DNA of 64,000 nucleotides from assembly GCA_903824575.1 (NCBI GenBank), contig CAIJXJ010000256.1, positions 32,649 through 96,648 of the forward strand. Direction: 5' to 3'. Positions 20,134 to 30,058 of this stretch are shown piece by piece; the first letter of the stretch is position 1, and each line of letters begins with the position of its first letter. This DNA comes from an uncultured Methylobacillus sp. GTDB taxonomy: Bacteria; Pseudomonadota; Gammaproteobacteria; Burkholderiales; Methylophilaceae. Below the pieces are notes generated by a model, which saw only the letters and a program-made list of their open reading frames with translations, did not search any database and was not told the DNA's origin. Position numbers and translations under genes: made by a program.

Positions 20134-20217
20134 GCCGGCATTTTACCCGCTCCGGGTGACGCCTGCACGCTATAAGAGCCCAGTCCTTAAGTCCTGTTTT
20201 TTTCAGTCCTGTTCGGA

Positions 20218-20262
20218 TCAGGATATACCTTGCTTCAATTGATCCATGATGGCCGGGTTGTA
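20218..20262 (-). pseudogene. Remnant of a second acs 3' end
   Basis: Reading on the minus strand gives YNPAIMDQLKQGIS followed by TGA. The true acs C-terminus, about 120 bases away, is [14 protein letters not shown] followed by TGA. Ten of 14 residues and the stop position agree, and the DNA of tgcttcaattgatcca and atggccgggttgt is shared. Similarity ends upstream of this point. I read it as the tail of a duplicated acs, or a partial tandem duplication that has since diverged. Confidence 0.7.
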
Positions 20263-20313
20263 GTTTCGACATCACCTGCTGCACAGATGAGTCTGCTCTG
20301 CAACCCGGCCATC
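20248..20313. repeat. Inverted repeat downstream of acs
   Basis: The 13-bp sequence gatggccgggttg at 20248-20260 is repeated as its exact reverse complement at 20301-20313, with a 40-base spacer. The left arm is part of the acs tail remnant. It can form a hairpin in the acs 3' untranslated region but has no U-tract beside it. Confidence 0.75.
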
Positions 20314-20340
20314 GTGATCTGATCACTTTGCTTGGCTATA

Positions 20341-22317
20341 TCAGTTTATGCTCTGCTTCAATTGATCCAGAATGGCCGGGTTGTCCAGAGTGGAAATGTC
20401 GGTAGTGATTTCCTCTCCCTTCGCCAGCGACCTCAAGAGGCGGCGCATGATCTTGCCGGAGCGGGTCTTGGGCAGGTTGTCACCGAAGCGGATCTCGTCG
20501 GGCTTGGCGATGGGGCCGATTTCATGCGCCACCCAGTCGCGCAATTGGGTCACGATGCGGCGGGCATCCTCACCTTCTGGGCGAGGACCCTTCAATACCA
20601 CGTAGGCGACCACGGACTCGCCCTTGATGTCGTGCGGACGGCCGACCACGGCGGCTTCGGCCACCAGAGGGTTGGCGACCAGTGCCGACTCGATCTCCAT
20701 GGTGCCGAGGCGATGGCCAGATACGTTCAGCACATCGTCGATGCGGCCCATGATGGTGAAGTAGCCAGTCTTGGCGTCACGTACTGCGCCGTCACCGGCG
20801 AGATAGAGTTTTCCACCAAGATCGGACGGAAAATAGCTTTTGACGAAGCGTTGCGGATCGCCCCAGATGGTGCGAATCATGGACGGCCAGGGGCGCTTGA
20901 TCACCAGCAGGCCGCCGGTGCCCCACGGCACTTCGTGTCCGGTTTCATCGACCACCGCAGCCAGGATGCCGGGGAAGGGCAAGGTGCAGGAGCCTGGCAC
21001 TAGTGGTGTGACCGGTAGCGGCGTGATGACATGGCCGCCAGTCTCGGTCTGCCAGAAGGTGTCCATCACCGGGCAGCGGCTGCCGCCGACATTCTCGTAA
21101 TACCACATCCAGGCTTGCGGGTTGATCGGTTCGCCCACCGAGCCCAAGAGTCGCAGGCTGGAAAGATCGAAATTCTTTGGATGCGTAGCCGGGTTGATTT
21201 CAGCGGCCTTGATCAGGGAGCGGATAGCGGTCGGCGCGGTGTAGAAAATGCTGACCCTGTGCTTTTCTATCATGCGCCAGAAACGTGCCGCGTCCGGGTA
21301 GGTCGGAACACCCTCGAATACCACTTGCGTCATCCCAAGCGCGAGCGGGCCATAAGTTACATAGCTATGGCCGGTGATCCAGCCGACGTCCGCCGTGCAC
21401 CAGAATACATCACTGTCTTTGCCATCGAAGGTCCAGCGCATGGTGTTCATGGCGTGCAGCAGGTAGCCGGCGGAGGCGTGCTGCACGCCCTTGGGTTGAC
21501 CGGTGGAGCCGGAAGTGTAGAGCAGGAACAACGGATGTTCGGCGTTGACCCATACCGGCTCGCAACTGTCGGACTGGCCTGCGACCAGGTCATGCCACCA
21601 TACGTCGCGTGCGTGCCAGGCGACGTCCCCGCCGGTGCGGGCAAGCACGATCACTTTTTCCACGGTCTCGCAACCGGGCATCGACAGGGCCTCATCCACG
21701 GCCGATTTCAAGGGTAATATGCGCCCTCCGCGAAACTGGCCGTCGCTGGTGATGACGGCTCGCGCCCGGGCATCTTGAATGCGCTCTTGCAGGCTCTTGG
21801 CGGAGAAGCCACCGAATACTACGGAATGGGTCAGCCCCAGTCGCGCGCAGGCTTGCATCGCGACCACGGCTTCGATGCCCATCGGCAGGTAGATCACCAC
21901 ACGGTCGCCGACGTCTAGATTCAGCGTTTTTAGCGCATTGGCGAACTGACAGACACGGCTGTGGAGTTCGCGGTAGCTCACCATCGTGACGTTGCCGTCG
22001 TCGGCCTCGAAGATCAGTGCAGCCTTGTCGCCACGCGTTGCGAGATGGCGGTCGAGACAGTTATAGGAGACGTTCAGCGTGCCGTCAGCAAACCACTTAT
22101 AGAATGGCGCGTCGGATTCGTCCAGCACCTGGGTAAATGGTTTTTGCCAGTCCAGCAGTTCGCGCGCCAGGCCTGCCCAGAACCCTTCATAATCCTGCTC
22201 GGCCGCAGTGCATAGCGCCTGGTAGGCCTCCATGCTGGGCATATTGGCCTGCTGCAATACTTCGGTGCCAGGCGCAAAGAGGCGGTGTTCAGTCAGGTTG
22301 GATTCGATGGAACTCAT
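20341..22317 (-). CDS. acs: Acetyl-CoA synthetase
   Basis: Activates acetate with ATP and CoA via acetyl-AMP, for acetate use or scavenging. The 658-residue product carries the adenylate-forming motif [16 protein letters not shown], the [17 protein letters not shown] region, and the C-terminal motif [14 protein letters not shown]. The lysine of that C-terminal motif is the regulatory acetylation site in the family. Length is standard. It is a single gene between yhdP and ppsA; a degenerate copy of its 3' end lies downstream. Confidence 0.97.
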   Translation of the reverse strand: MSSIESNLTEHRLFAPGTEVLQQANMPSMEAYQALCTAAEQDYEGFWAGLARELLDWQKPFTQVLDESDAPFYKWFADGTLNVSYNCLDRHLATRGDKAALIFEADDGNVTMVSYRELHSRVCQFANALKTLNLDVGDRVVIYLPMGIEAVVAMQACARLGLTHSVVFGGFSAKSLQERIQDARARAVITSDGQFRGGRILPLKSAVDEALSMPGCETVEKVIVLARTGGDVAWHARDVWWHDLVAGQSDSCEPVWVNAEHPLFLLYTSGSTGQPKGVQHASAGYLLHAMNTMRWTFDGKDSDVFWCTADVGWITGHSYVTYGPLALGMTQVVFEGVPTYPDAARFWRMIEKHRVSIFYTAPTAIRSLIKAAEINPATHPKNFDLSSLRLLGSVGEPINPQAWMWYYENVGGSRCPVMDTFWQTETGGHVITPLPVTPLVPGSCTLPFPGILAAVVDETGHEVPWGTGGLLVIKRPWPSMIRTIWGDPQRFVKSYFPSDLGGKLYLAGDGAVRDAKTGYFTIMGRIDDVLNVSGHRLGTMEIESALVANPLVAEAAVVGRPHDIKGESVVAYVVLKGPRPEGEDARRIVTQLRDWVAHEIGPIAKPDEIRFGDNLPKTRSGKIMRRLLRSLAKGEEITTDISTLDNPAILDQLKQSIN

Positions 22318-22357
22318 GGGTTATGCTCCGGGCAAGTTGGAGTGATGGTAAGGACAT

Positions 22358-22510
22358 TTTAACCGCCAAGTCGCTAAGAGCGCCAAGAAAAAACTCAGCA
22401 CAAAGTCAGGGGCTTTCGGTTAAGTCATACGGATTGCATTTTAAAAGCTCTGTTAGCCAACCTTCGAAAGAAAATAGCTGGACTTTTGATTTCTTGGCGG
22501 TTCAGGTTTT
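22358..22510. repeat. Inverted repeat of the ccgccaag family between ppsA and acs
   Basis: The left arm ttttaaccgccaagtcgc, followed by a second gccaag unit, is matched by a right arm tttcttggcggttcaggttt about 130 bases away. The right arm overlaps the ppsA stop codon. Such ccgccaag repeats are common between genes of beta- and gammaproteobacteria. Nothing else is seen in this gap. Confidence 0.6.
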
Positions 22511-24871
22511 TGATCCCAGTCGCTGCCAGGTGGATACCACGGTGTCTGGATTGAGTGAGATGGAGGTGATGCCCTGGTCCATCAGCCATTCGGCCAGATC
22601 TGGATGGTCGGATGGCCCCTGGCCGCAGATGCCGACGTATTTGTCGAGACGGATGCAGGCCGCTATGGCCATAGCCAGCAAGGCCTTGACCGCTGGGTTT
22701 CTTTCGTCGAATGCGGACGCCACCAGAGCTGAATCGCGGTCCAGGCCTAGCGTCAACTGGGTCAGGTCGTTGGAGCCGATGGAGAAGCCGTCGAACAGTT
22801 GCAGGAAATCCTCGGCCAAAAGTGCGTTGGATGGAATTTCGCACATCATGATCAGTCGCAAATCCTTGTCACCGCGTCTCAAGCCATTTTTTGCCAGCAC
22901 CTCGACCACGGCTTGCGCTTCTGCCACGGTGCGCACGAATGGGATCATTACCTCGACATTGGTGAGGCCGATTTCCTCGCGCACGCGGCGCATGGCGATG
23001 CATTCCAGCTCGAAGCAGTCGCGGAACTCGGGCGATGCATAGCGCGAGGCACCGCGGAAGCCCAGCATGGGATTTTCTTCGTCCGGTTCAAAAATGTCGC
23101 CGCCGATCAGCTTTTTGTATTCATTGGACTTGAAATCCGACATGCGAACGATCACCGGTTTTGGCCAGAATGCAGCGCCAATGGTAGCAATGCCTTCGGT
23201 TAGTTTCTCGATGTAGAACTCGCGGGCACTGGCGTAGCCACGCGAACGACGCTCGATTTCCTCGCGTACGCTTTCCCGGGTCTTGCTGCTATCCAGGATG
23301 GCTTTGGGGTGAATGCCTATCATGTTGTTGATGACGAATTCCAGCCGTGCCAGACCTACGCCCTCGTTCGGCAGTTGGGCAAAGCTGAAGGCTAGGTCCG
23401 GGTTGCCGACATTCATCATGATCTTGGTCTTGATCTGCGGCATGGCCTTGGTGCGGGTGGTGGTGACCTCAAATTCCAGCGCCCCCTTGTAGATGTAGCC
23501 AGTGTCGCCTTCGGCGCACGATACCGTGACCGCTTCCCCATTGGTGAGGGTTTCGGTGGCACTACCGCAACCGACCACCGCAGGGACACCCAGTTCACGC
23601 GCGATAATGGCAGCGTGACAGGTCCTGCCACCACGATTGGTGACGATGGCGGCAGCCTTCTTCATCACCGGTTCCCAATCGGGGTCGGTCATGTCGGTGA
23701 CCAGAATGTCGCCAGCCTCGACCAGATGCATATCGCGTGCAGACTGAATGACGCGTACCGGTCCAGATCCTATCTTCTGGCCGATGGCGCGACCGGTGGC
23801 GAGCACCTTGCCATGCTGCTTGAGGGTATAGCTTTGCGACACGCCGATGCTTGCCTGTGACTTCACCGTTTCCGGGCGTGCTTGCAGGATGTACAGCTTG
23901 CCATCAATACCATCGCGTCCCCATTCGATGTCCATGGCAGCGCCGTAGTGCTGCTCGATGATGACGGCATAGCGCGCCAGTTCAAGCACCTCGGCATCGG
24001 TCAGGGAGAAACGATGGCGATCTGCCTCGGAAGTATCTACTGTCTCGGTGGAGCGTCCCGCCTTGCGTCCGTCGGTGAAGATCATCTTCTATAACTTGGA
24101 GCCCAGATTGCGCCGTACGATGGCTGGTTTCCCCTGTTCCAGCAAGGGTTTATGCACGTAGAACTCGTCCGGGTTGACCGCGCCCTGGACCACGGTTTCC
24201 CCCAGACCCCAGGCTGCCGTAATGAATACCACGTTTTCGAAGCCGGATTCAGTGTCAATCGTAAACATCACGCCTGACGCCCCGGTGTCGCTCCTGACCA
24301 TCCTCTGGATGCCGGCAGACAGTGCCACGTCGGCATGCACAAAGCCCTTGTGCACGCGATAGGAAATGGCGCGGTCGTTATAAAGTGAAGCGAACACCTC
24401 TTTTATTGCATGCAGGATATGGTCCAGGCCATGAATATTGAGAAAGGTTTCCTGTTGGCCGGCAAAGGAGGCGTCAGGCAAGTCTTCGGCAGTGGCGGAG
24501 GAGCGCACGGCGAAGGTGGCGCCATCTTCCGAGTCGCCCACCAGTCGGTGATAGTAGTCGCTGATTTCCTGGATCAGTTGCTCCTGGAATGGGGTGTCCA
24601 TGATCCATTGCCGGATCTTTCGCCCGCAGTCGGCCAGCGCCGTGAGGTCCTCGATGTTAAGTCTGTCCAGTTCCGAGTTGATGCGTGTCGCCAGGCCACT
24701 TTGAGCCAGAAAGTCGCGGTAGGCATCGGCCGTGGTGGCAAAGCCACCGGGCACGCGCACGCCAAGCTGCGTCAGATGCTGGATCATCTCGCCCAAGGAC
24801 GCGTTCTTGCCGCCGACTTCAGGGACATCGTTGATGCCGAGTTGCTCAAAGGAAATGACGTAGTTGGACAT
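22502..24871 (-). pseudogene. ppsA: Phosphoenolpyruvate synthase, interrupted by an in-frame stop at codon 261
   Basis: PpsA makes phosphoenolpyruvate from pyruvate and ATP for gluconeogenesis. The frame from ATG 24871 to TGA 22502 gives 789 codons, the normal length. The N-terminal ATP-grasp domain is clear ([31 protein letters not shown]), as are the phospho-histidine loop [15 protein letters not shown] and the C-terminal PEP-binding domain ([17 protein letters not shown]). A TAG at 24089-24091 interrupts LGSKL-stop-KMIF with no frame change. CAG (glutamine) to TAG is one transition. The two pieces (22502-24085 and 24089-24871) would each be inactive alone. Sequence error, strain mixture or recent inactivation are all possible. 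Confidence 0.93.
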
Positions 24872-24953
24872 GTTGCCTCCTCTATTTTCTGGTAATCGGC
24901 GTTCTGCCGAAAATGCGGACGATGGTCGAAGCGCGTTGCATCAATTCATCCTC

Positions 24954-26852
24954 TTACTTCTTGCTCTCCAGTGCAGCCCAGCGTTCCATAGCCTGTTCCA
25001 TCTCGGTTTCCAGCAGAGCCAGGCTGGTTTGCAGTAGCTTGACCCGCTGCGGGTCGTCGCGATAAATGTCGGGACTTGCCAGCGCCGCGTTGATGATATT
25101 CTGCTCGGTTTCCAGTGCCTCTATGCGGTCTGGCAGTGCTTCCAGTTCACGCTGCTCGGAAAAGCTCAATTTCGTTTTGGCAGGTTTGGCGGCGGCCCTT
25201 GAGGTCGCCTCGGCTGGAGGTTTTGTTGTTTGCGCCAGTGTCGCCGCGCGCTGATCGGAAAAACGTTTCCAGTCATCATAGCCGCCGCCGAACTCAATCA
25301 ATTCGCCATTGCCTTCAAACGAGATGATCTGGGTCACGGTGTTTTCCAGGAATGCCCGGTCGTGGCTGACCAAGAACAGCGTGCCGCTAAAATCCTGTAG
25401 TAACACTTCCAGCAATTCCAGCGTGTCGATGTCGAGATCGTTGGTCGGTTCGTCCAGCACCAGTACATTGGCAGGTCGGGCGAACAGGCGCGCCAGCAGC
25501 AACCGATTGCGTTCGCCGCCGGACAACGATTTGACCGGCGCTCGCGAGCGTTGAGGCGGAAATAGGAAGTCTTCCAGATAGCTGATGACGTGCTTTCTCT
25601 CATTGCCGATTTCGACAAAGTCAGAGCCGGGGCTGATGGTGTCGGCCAAGGTCGCTTCCTCATCGAGCTGTTCGCGTAACTGATCGAAATAGGCGACGTT
25701 GAGGGTGGTGCCCCGTTTGATTTCCCCGCCGTCGGCTTCCAGTTCACCCAGGATGAGCTTCAGCAGTGTGGATTTTCCGGCGCCATTGGGGCCTAACAGG
25801 CCGATGCGGTCGCCACGCATGATGCGGGTGGAGAAATCCTTGATGATGACGCGGCCATCGAAAGACTTGTTGACATGTTCCAGTTCGGCGACCAGCTTGC
25901 CGGAGCGCTCGCCGGCGTCCAGCGTCAAGCGCACATTGCCTTGCCGCGCACGACGCGCGGCACGCTCCAGGCGCAGGCGTTCCAGGTTGCGCACGCGCCC
26001 CTCGTTGCGTACGCGCCGCGCCTTGACGCCCTGGCGGATCCAAGCTTCTTCCTGCGCCAACACCTTGTCGAACTTGGCGGCGTGTACGGCCTCGACTCCC
26101 AGCAGCTCTTCCTTCTTGATCTGGTAACTGGCGTAGTTGCCCTTGAATTCGGTGATGTGGCCACGGTCGAGTTCGATGATACGGGTGGCCAGTCGATCGA
26201 GGAAGCGTCTATCGTGGGTGATGAACAGGAGTGCGCCCTTGTAGTCGAGCAGCATGTTTTCCAGCCATTCGATGGCGGCAAAATCAAGATGATTGGTAGG
26301 CTCGTCCAACAGCAACACTTCGGGTTCAGCTACCAAGCCGCGCGCCAGTGCTACGCGCTTTCTCCAGCCGCCGGACAGCGTGGCAACCGGGGTGTCCGCT
26401 GATAGCTCAAGGCGCGATAGCACGGTTTCGATGCGGGCCTGTACCGCCCAGCCGTTCTGGGATTCGAGTTCGTGTTGCAATATTTCCATGCGCTCCATCA
26501 GCGCCACCATGTCTGCTCCTGACTCGCCCATGTCATGGGTGACAGCATGGTAATCGAGCAGTACTTGGCACAGGGTGCCGACGCCTTCTGCCACGGCTTC
26601 ATAGACGGTATGGGTGGGATCGAGTGGCGGTTCCTGCGGCACGTAGGCAAGACGGATGCCTGGGGCACGCCACAGCGTGCCGTCGTCCAGTTTGGATTCT
26701 GCCGCCATAATTTTAAGCAGGCTGGACTTGCCGGTGCCGTTGCGGCCGATCAGCCCGACCCGTTCATTGGGGTCTAGCAGAAAGCTGGCATGGTCGAGCA
26801 GTGGCGTGAGGCCATAGGCCAGTGAGGCATTTTCGAGTGTAATGTAGGGCAT
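24954..26852 (-). CDS. uup: ABC-F ATPase Uup
   Basis: Soluble ABC-F protein of the Uup type, linked to ribosome function and to suppression of transposon excision. The 632-residue product has two ATPase domains with Walker A motifs GRNGTGKSS (about residue 37) and GPNGAGKST. The signatures are LSGGWRKRV and LSGGERNRL, and the Walker B regions are LLLDEPTNHLD and LVLDEPTNDLD. The C-terminal 90 residues form the charged coiled coil typical of Uup (ELEALPDRIEALETEQNIIN). It lies upstream of ppsA on the same strand. Confidence 0.95.
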   Translation of the reverse strand: MPYITLENASLAYGLTPLLDHASFLLDPNERVGLIGRNGTGKSSLLKIMAAESKLDDGTLWRAPGIRLAYVPQEPPLDPTHTVYEAVAEGVGTLCQVLLDYHAVTHDMGESGADMVALMERMEILQHELESQNGWAVQARIETVLSRLELSADTPVATLSGGWRKRVALARGLVAEPEVLLLDEPTNHLDFAAIEWLENMLLDYKGALLFITHDRRFLDRLATRIIELDRGHITEFKGNYASYQIKKEELLGVEAVHAAKFDKVLAQEEAWIRQGVKARRVRNEGRVRNLERLRLERAARRARQGNVRLTLDAGERSGKLVAELEHVNKSFDGRVIIKDFSTRIMRGDRIGLLGPNGAGKSTLLKLILGELEADGGEIKRGTTLNVAYFDQLREQLDEEATLADTISPGSDFVEIGNERKHVISYLEDFLFPPQRSRAPVKSLSGGERNRLLLARLFARPANVLVLDEPTNDLDIDTLELLEVLLQDFSGTLFLVSHDRAFLENTVTQIISFEGNGELIEFGGGYDDWKRFSDQRAATLAQTTKPPAEATSRAAAKPAKTKLSFSEQRELEALPDRIEALETEQNIINAALASPDIYRDDPQRVKLLQTSLALLETEMEQAMERWAALESKK

Positions 26853-27181
26853 ACCGTTATTTTAACAGGCGTGCTCATCGAACAATGGAGAATGTCATGA
26901 CGGATTTTTTCTGGGGCGGTTGGAGCCGGTACTGATTTTCATTTTATGGGCTTGAGTGGCTCTGCTTTTGCTAAATTTGCTCCTGTAGTTGCTGCTTCGG
27001 TGGTAAAGCTGGGCGATGACCATCCGGTCGAGCTCGGATTCAAGCATGGACCGGCCGCCTTTCAGAACAGTTCAATGTCGCCGCCTGGTTGTTGTTCGCG
27101 CTTGCTGGCCATGGAAGATGACGAGGGCCTTTTGCTCGTCAAGTGTTTCCTGCAAAAAGAAATGCGGGGGCTGCTCTGATT
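26853..27181. other. Intergenic stretch between uup and rep with no recognised gene
   Basis: About 330 bases. A 77-codon open frame on the plus strand (26946-27179) has no recognisable motif, and its sequence does not look like a conserved protein. I see no terminator, tRNA or repeat here. Confidence 0.4.
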
Positions 27182-29170
27182 TTATTTGCCAGCAAGCATC
27201 GCCCGGATATTCGCCATGCGCTCCTTGCCATGCTCTTTGGCGGCAGCCGGGTCGGCGCCCGGCATGCCACTGGTGCGTACATCGTCGGCCGGCAGTTCCA
27301 TGATGAAGCGACTGGGTTCGCAGCTTTCAGTCTCGCCCGCGCGCTTGCGCTTGCGACACCAGGAAATATGCAGGGAACGCTCCGCCCGGGTGATGCCCAC
27401 ATACATCAGGCGACGTTCTTCCTCGATTCGGTCGTTATCCACCGATTCACGGTGTGGCAAAATGCCTTCTTCCACGCCGATCAGGAATACATGGCCGAAT
27501 TCCAGCCCCTTGGCGGCGTGCAGGGTAGACAGCTTGACCGCGTCGACTTCTTCCTCGCGCGACTCCAGCATGCTCATCAATGCTACGGTTTGGGTCAGTT
27601 GCAGCAGATTGGCCTCGTCCGCCTCGCCCTTGCGAGTCAGCCAGCCGATGAAGTCCAGCACGTTCTTCCATTTGCCCTCGGCCGCACGCGGTTCTTCCGA
27701 GTCGTACAGGAACATCTCATACTGAATCGCGCCCAGCAGGTCGTTCAACACCTCGCCAGCCGGATCCCGCACCGCGCGCTCCTGCATGCGTTGTATGAAC
27801 TGGCAGAAGGTAAGCAGGTCTTCCAGCTGCTTGGCGCCGACTTGTTGCTGGAATTCGCCCTCGAAGGCAGCCTCAAACAAGGATTGGTGGCGGCTGGCAG
27901 AGTATTCACCCAAACGCTCCAGCGTGGTGTTGCCTATGCCCTTCTTGGGCGTCGTTGCCGCGCGGATGAAGGCCGGATCGTCGTCCTCGTTGGCAATCAG
28001 GCGCAAATAACTGATCAGGTCCTTGATCTCGGCCTTGTCAAAGAAGGACTGTCCACCGGAAACGGTGTAGGGTACTTTGTGCTCGCGCAGCTTCTCTTCC
28101 AGCGGGCGTGACTGGTGATTGCCGCGATAGAGCACGGCGTAGTCAGCAAAGCGGCTCTTATGCTCGAATCTGTGCGCCATCAGCTTCATGACCACGGCCT
28201 CGGCCTCGTGGTTCTCATCGCGCATGGAACTGACAGCGATCATGTCGCCGGTGCCGTGTTCACTCCACAACTTCTTGTCGAACAGTTTTGGGTTGTTGGC
28301 GATGACCTGGTTGGCGGCGCGCAAAATCCGCACCGTCGAGCGGTAATTCTGTTCCAGTTTGATGACTTTTAGCCTGGGAAAATCCTCGGTCAGCTGTCGC
28401 AGATTTTCGACATCCGCCCCACGCCAGCCGTAGATCGCCTGGTCATCGTCACCGACGGCGGTGAAGCGTCCTTCCACCCCGGTCAGCAGCCTGACCAGCG
28501 AATACTGGCAGGCGTTGGTGTCCTGATATTCGTCGATCAGGAGATATTTGAGCTTCCTTTGCCACTTGTCCAGCGCTTCCGGATGTTGCTGCAGCAATTC
28601 CACAGGTAGCCGGATCAAGTCATCGAAATCGACTGCCTGATAGGCCTTCAGGGTCTGCTGATAGAGCTGGTAGATTTTTGCCGCAGCAAGTGTCAGTTCT
28701 TCATCGGCCTGGATTAATGCCTGATCAGGATTCATACGCGCATTCTTCCAGCCAGATATCTGCCACTGCGTTTTTTTCAACAGTTTCTTGTCGGTGGTGG
28801 CCAGGATGTCGCCCAGGATCTTGAAGCTGTCGGAGGAATCCAGGATGGAGAACTGTGGCTTGTAGCCGAGGAGTTTCGCCTCCTGGCGCAACATCGTGAG
28901 TCCCAGCGAGTGGAAGGTAGTCACCGTCAGGCCGCGACTTGCACGGCTCTCCAGTTGAGAGGCGACGCGTTCTTGCATCTCCTTTGCCGCCTTGTTGGTA
29001 AAGGTGATGGCCGCGATTTCTTTTGGTGCGTAGCCACAGTTCTGGATCAGATGCACGATCTTGTGGGTGATGACGCGCGTCTTGCCGCTGCCCGCACCGG
29101 CTAGCACCAGCAGCGGCCCATCCAGATATTTGACGGCTTCGCGCTGGGGAGAATTGAGTTTGGAGAGCAT
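27182..29170 (-). CDS. rep: ATP-dependent DNA helicase Rep
   Basis: Superfamily 1 3'-5' helicase that clears protein roadblocks ahead of replication forks. The 662-residue product starts MLSKLNSPQREAVKYLDGP and has motif Ia/Walker A (LVLAGAGSGKTRVITHKI), motif II (LLIDEYQDTN), motif III (GDDDQAIYGWRGAD), and motif VI (RLMYVGITRAERSLHISW). It is closer to Rep than UvrD by length and by the C-terminal end. An in-frame extension to 29209 is not conserved. Confidence 0.94.
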   Translation of the reverse strand: MLSKLNSPQREAVKYLDGPLLVLAGAGSGKTRVITHKIVHLIQNCGYAPKEIAAITFTNKAAKEMQERVASQLESRASRGLTVTTFHSLGLTMLRQEAKLLGYKPQFSILDSSDSFKILGDILATTDKKLLKKTQWQISGWKNARMNPDQALIQADEELTLAAAKIYQLYQQTLKAYQAVDFDDLIRLPVELLQQHPEALDKWQRKLKYLLIDEYQDTNACQYSLVRLLTGVEGRFTAVGDDDQAIYGWRGADVENLRQLTEDFPRLKVIKLEQNYRSTVRILRAANQVIANNPKLFDKKLWSEHGTGDMIAVSSMRDENHEAEAVVMKLMAHRFEHKSRFADYAVLYRGNHQSRPLEEKLREHKVPYTVSGGQSFFDKAEIKDLISYLRLIANEDDDPAFIRAATTPKKGIGNTTLERLGEYSASRHQSLFEAAFEGEFQQQVGAKQLEDLLTFCQFIQRMQERAVRDPAGEVLNDLLGAIQYEMFLYDSEEPRAAEGKWKNVLDFIGWLTRKGEADEANLLQLTQTVALMSMLESREEEVDAVKLSTLHAAKGLEFGHVFLIGVEEGILPHRESVDNDRIEEERRLMYVGITRAERSLHISWCRKRKRAGETESCEPSRFIMELPADDVRTSGMPGADPAAAKEHGKERMANIRAMLAGK

Positions 29171-29292
29171 GAGGGCGGCAAGTTTACAGTGACACGCTTG
29201 AGCCGTCACTTTTGATTAACGGTTGAATTTTGACCGGGCTGCGAGATTGCCTGGCAGCCAAGTCCTGCCGGTTGAAAAATCAATTTGGTCCC

Positions 29293-29334
29293 TTGACTGC
29301 TAACCAGAATGGATTATTATAACAATTGTTATAA
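29293..29334 (+). promoter_or_regulatory. Promoter and palindromic operator of the AbrB-Doc pair
   Basis: A -35-like TTGACT (29293-29298), 16 bases, and a -10-like TATTAT (29315-29320) precede the antitoxin gene. The -10 overlaps a perfect 18-bp palindrome, ttataacaattgttataa, at 29317-29334. This is the expected layout for autorepression by an AbrB-type antitoxin or antitoxin-toxin complex. Confidence 0.7.
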
Positions 29335-29347
29335 CTTGGAGCACTTC

Positions 29348-29572
29348 ATGCAAGCCCTCAAACTCATCCAAATTGGCAATTCTGTAGGTCTCATCCTGCC
29401 CAAGGAAGTGTTGGCACGCCTCAAGCTGGCAAAAGGCGATACTGTTTATCTCACCGATGCACCGGGTGGCGTTAATATTTCACCGTACGATCAGGAATTT
29501 TCTAATCAGATGGACTTGGCGCGCCAGATCATGAAGGAGCATCGCGACGTTCTGCGGGAGTTGGCCAAGTGA
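29348..29572 (+). CDS. AbrB/MazE-like antitoxin
   Basis: Small DNA-binding antitoxin with a SpoVT-AbrB swapped-hairpin domain. The 74-residue product starts MQALKLIQIGNSVGLILPKE, followed by LARLKLAKGDTVYLTD, which is the family pattern. The C-terminal part (MDLARQIMKEHRDVLRELAK) is probably the toxin-binding helix. ATG 29348 has a GGAG site; the longer frame from 29309 would start inside the operator palindrome. Its stop overlaps the toxin start by four bases. Confidence 0.88.
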   Translation: MQALKLIQIGNSVGLILPKEVLARLKLAKGDTVYLTDAPGGVNISPYDQEFSNQMDLARQIMKEHRDVLRELAK

Positions 29573-29967
29573 GCTCTGCAAACCAGTCTTGGATATGGAT
29601 CAATCCATGGGTGTTGATGGCGGCGCATGATGAGCAATTGGCTGAACATGGGGGTGCTTCAGGTGTGCGCGATGCCGGTTTGTTTGAGTCGGCATTGGCC
29701 AGGTCACAACAATTGGCGGCCTATGGCGAGCCTGATATTGCCGACCTCGCCGCTTCGTACGGTGTAGGCCTGGTGAAGAATCACCCGTTTGTCGATGGTA
29801 ATGAACGTACTGCGTTTGTCGCAGTGCAGTTATTTCTTGTCCTAAATGGTTGTCAGATCCAAGCCGGCGCATCAGAGCATGTCTTGACCATGCTGGCGGT
29901 CGCCTCCGGTGACATCGACGAGGTCAGCTTCGCCGCCTGGATACGAGGCCATATTCCAGCCCGCTGA
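29569..29967 (+). CDS. doc: Doc-family (death-on-curing, Fic fold) toxin
   Basis: Doc toxins phosphorylate elongation factor EF-Tu and stop translation. The 132-residue product has the Fic-type active-site motif NHPFVDGNERTAF, where Doc proteins usually have H.F.DANKRTA, and the N-terminal GVRDAGLFESALAR helix of the family. It starts with GTG at 29569 within the antitoxin stop codon, so translation is coupled. Pairing with an AbrB-type rather than a Phd antitoxin is known in some bacteria. Histidine and arginine of the active site are present, so it is probably functional. Confidence 0.9.
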   Translation: MSSANQSWIWINPWVLMAAHDEQLAEHGGASGVRDAGLFESALARSQQLAAYGEPDIADLAASYGVGLVKNHPFVDGNERTAFVAVQLFLVLNGCQIQAGASEHVLTMLAVASGDIDEVSFAAWIRGHIPAR

Positions 29968-30058
29968 CGCTCATTTGCGCCTGTTACTGGTGCATGACCT
30001 CCCAAAATAGTGCGGCTTAGGATAAGCTTCGCCCTTTGAAAATGAATGGTGACGCAAC

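Noticed and set aside
20134..20340. Rho-independent terminator for acs
   Set aside because: The inverted repeat at 20248-20313 has a 40-base loop and no adjacent T-tract on the acs strand.
26946..27179. 77-codon plus-strand frame between uup and rep
   Set aside because: No recognised domain, no clear ribosome site, and it overlaps the end of rep in antisense.
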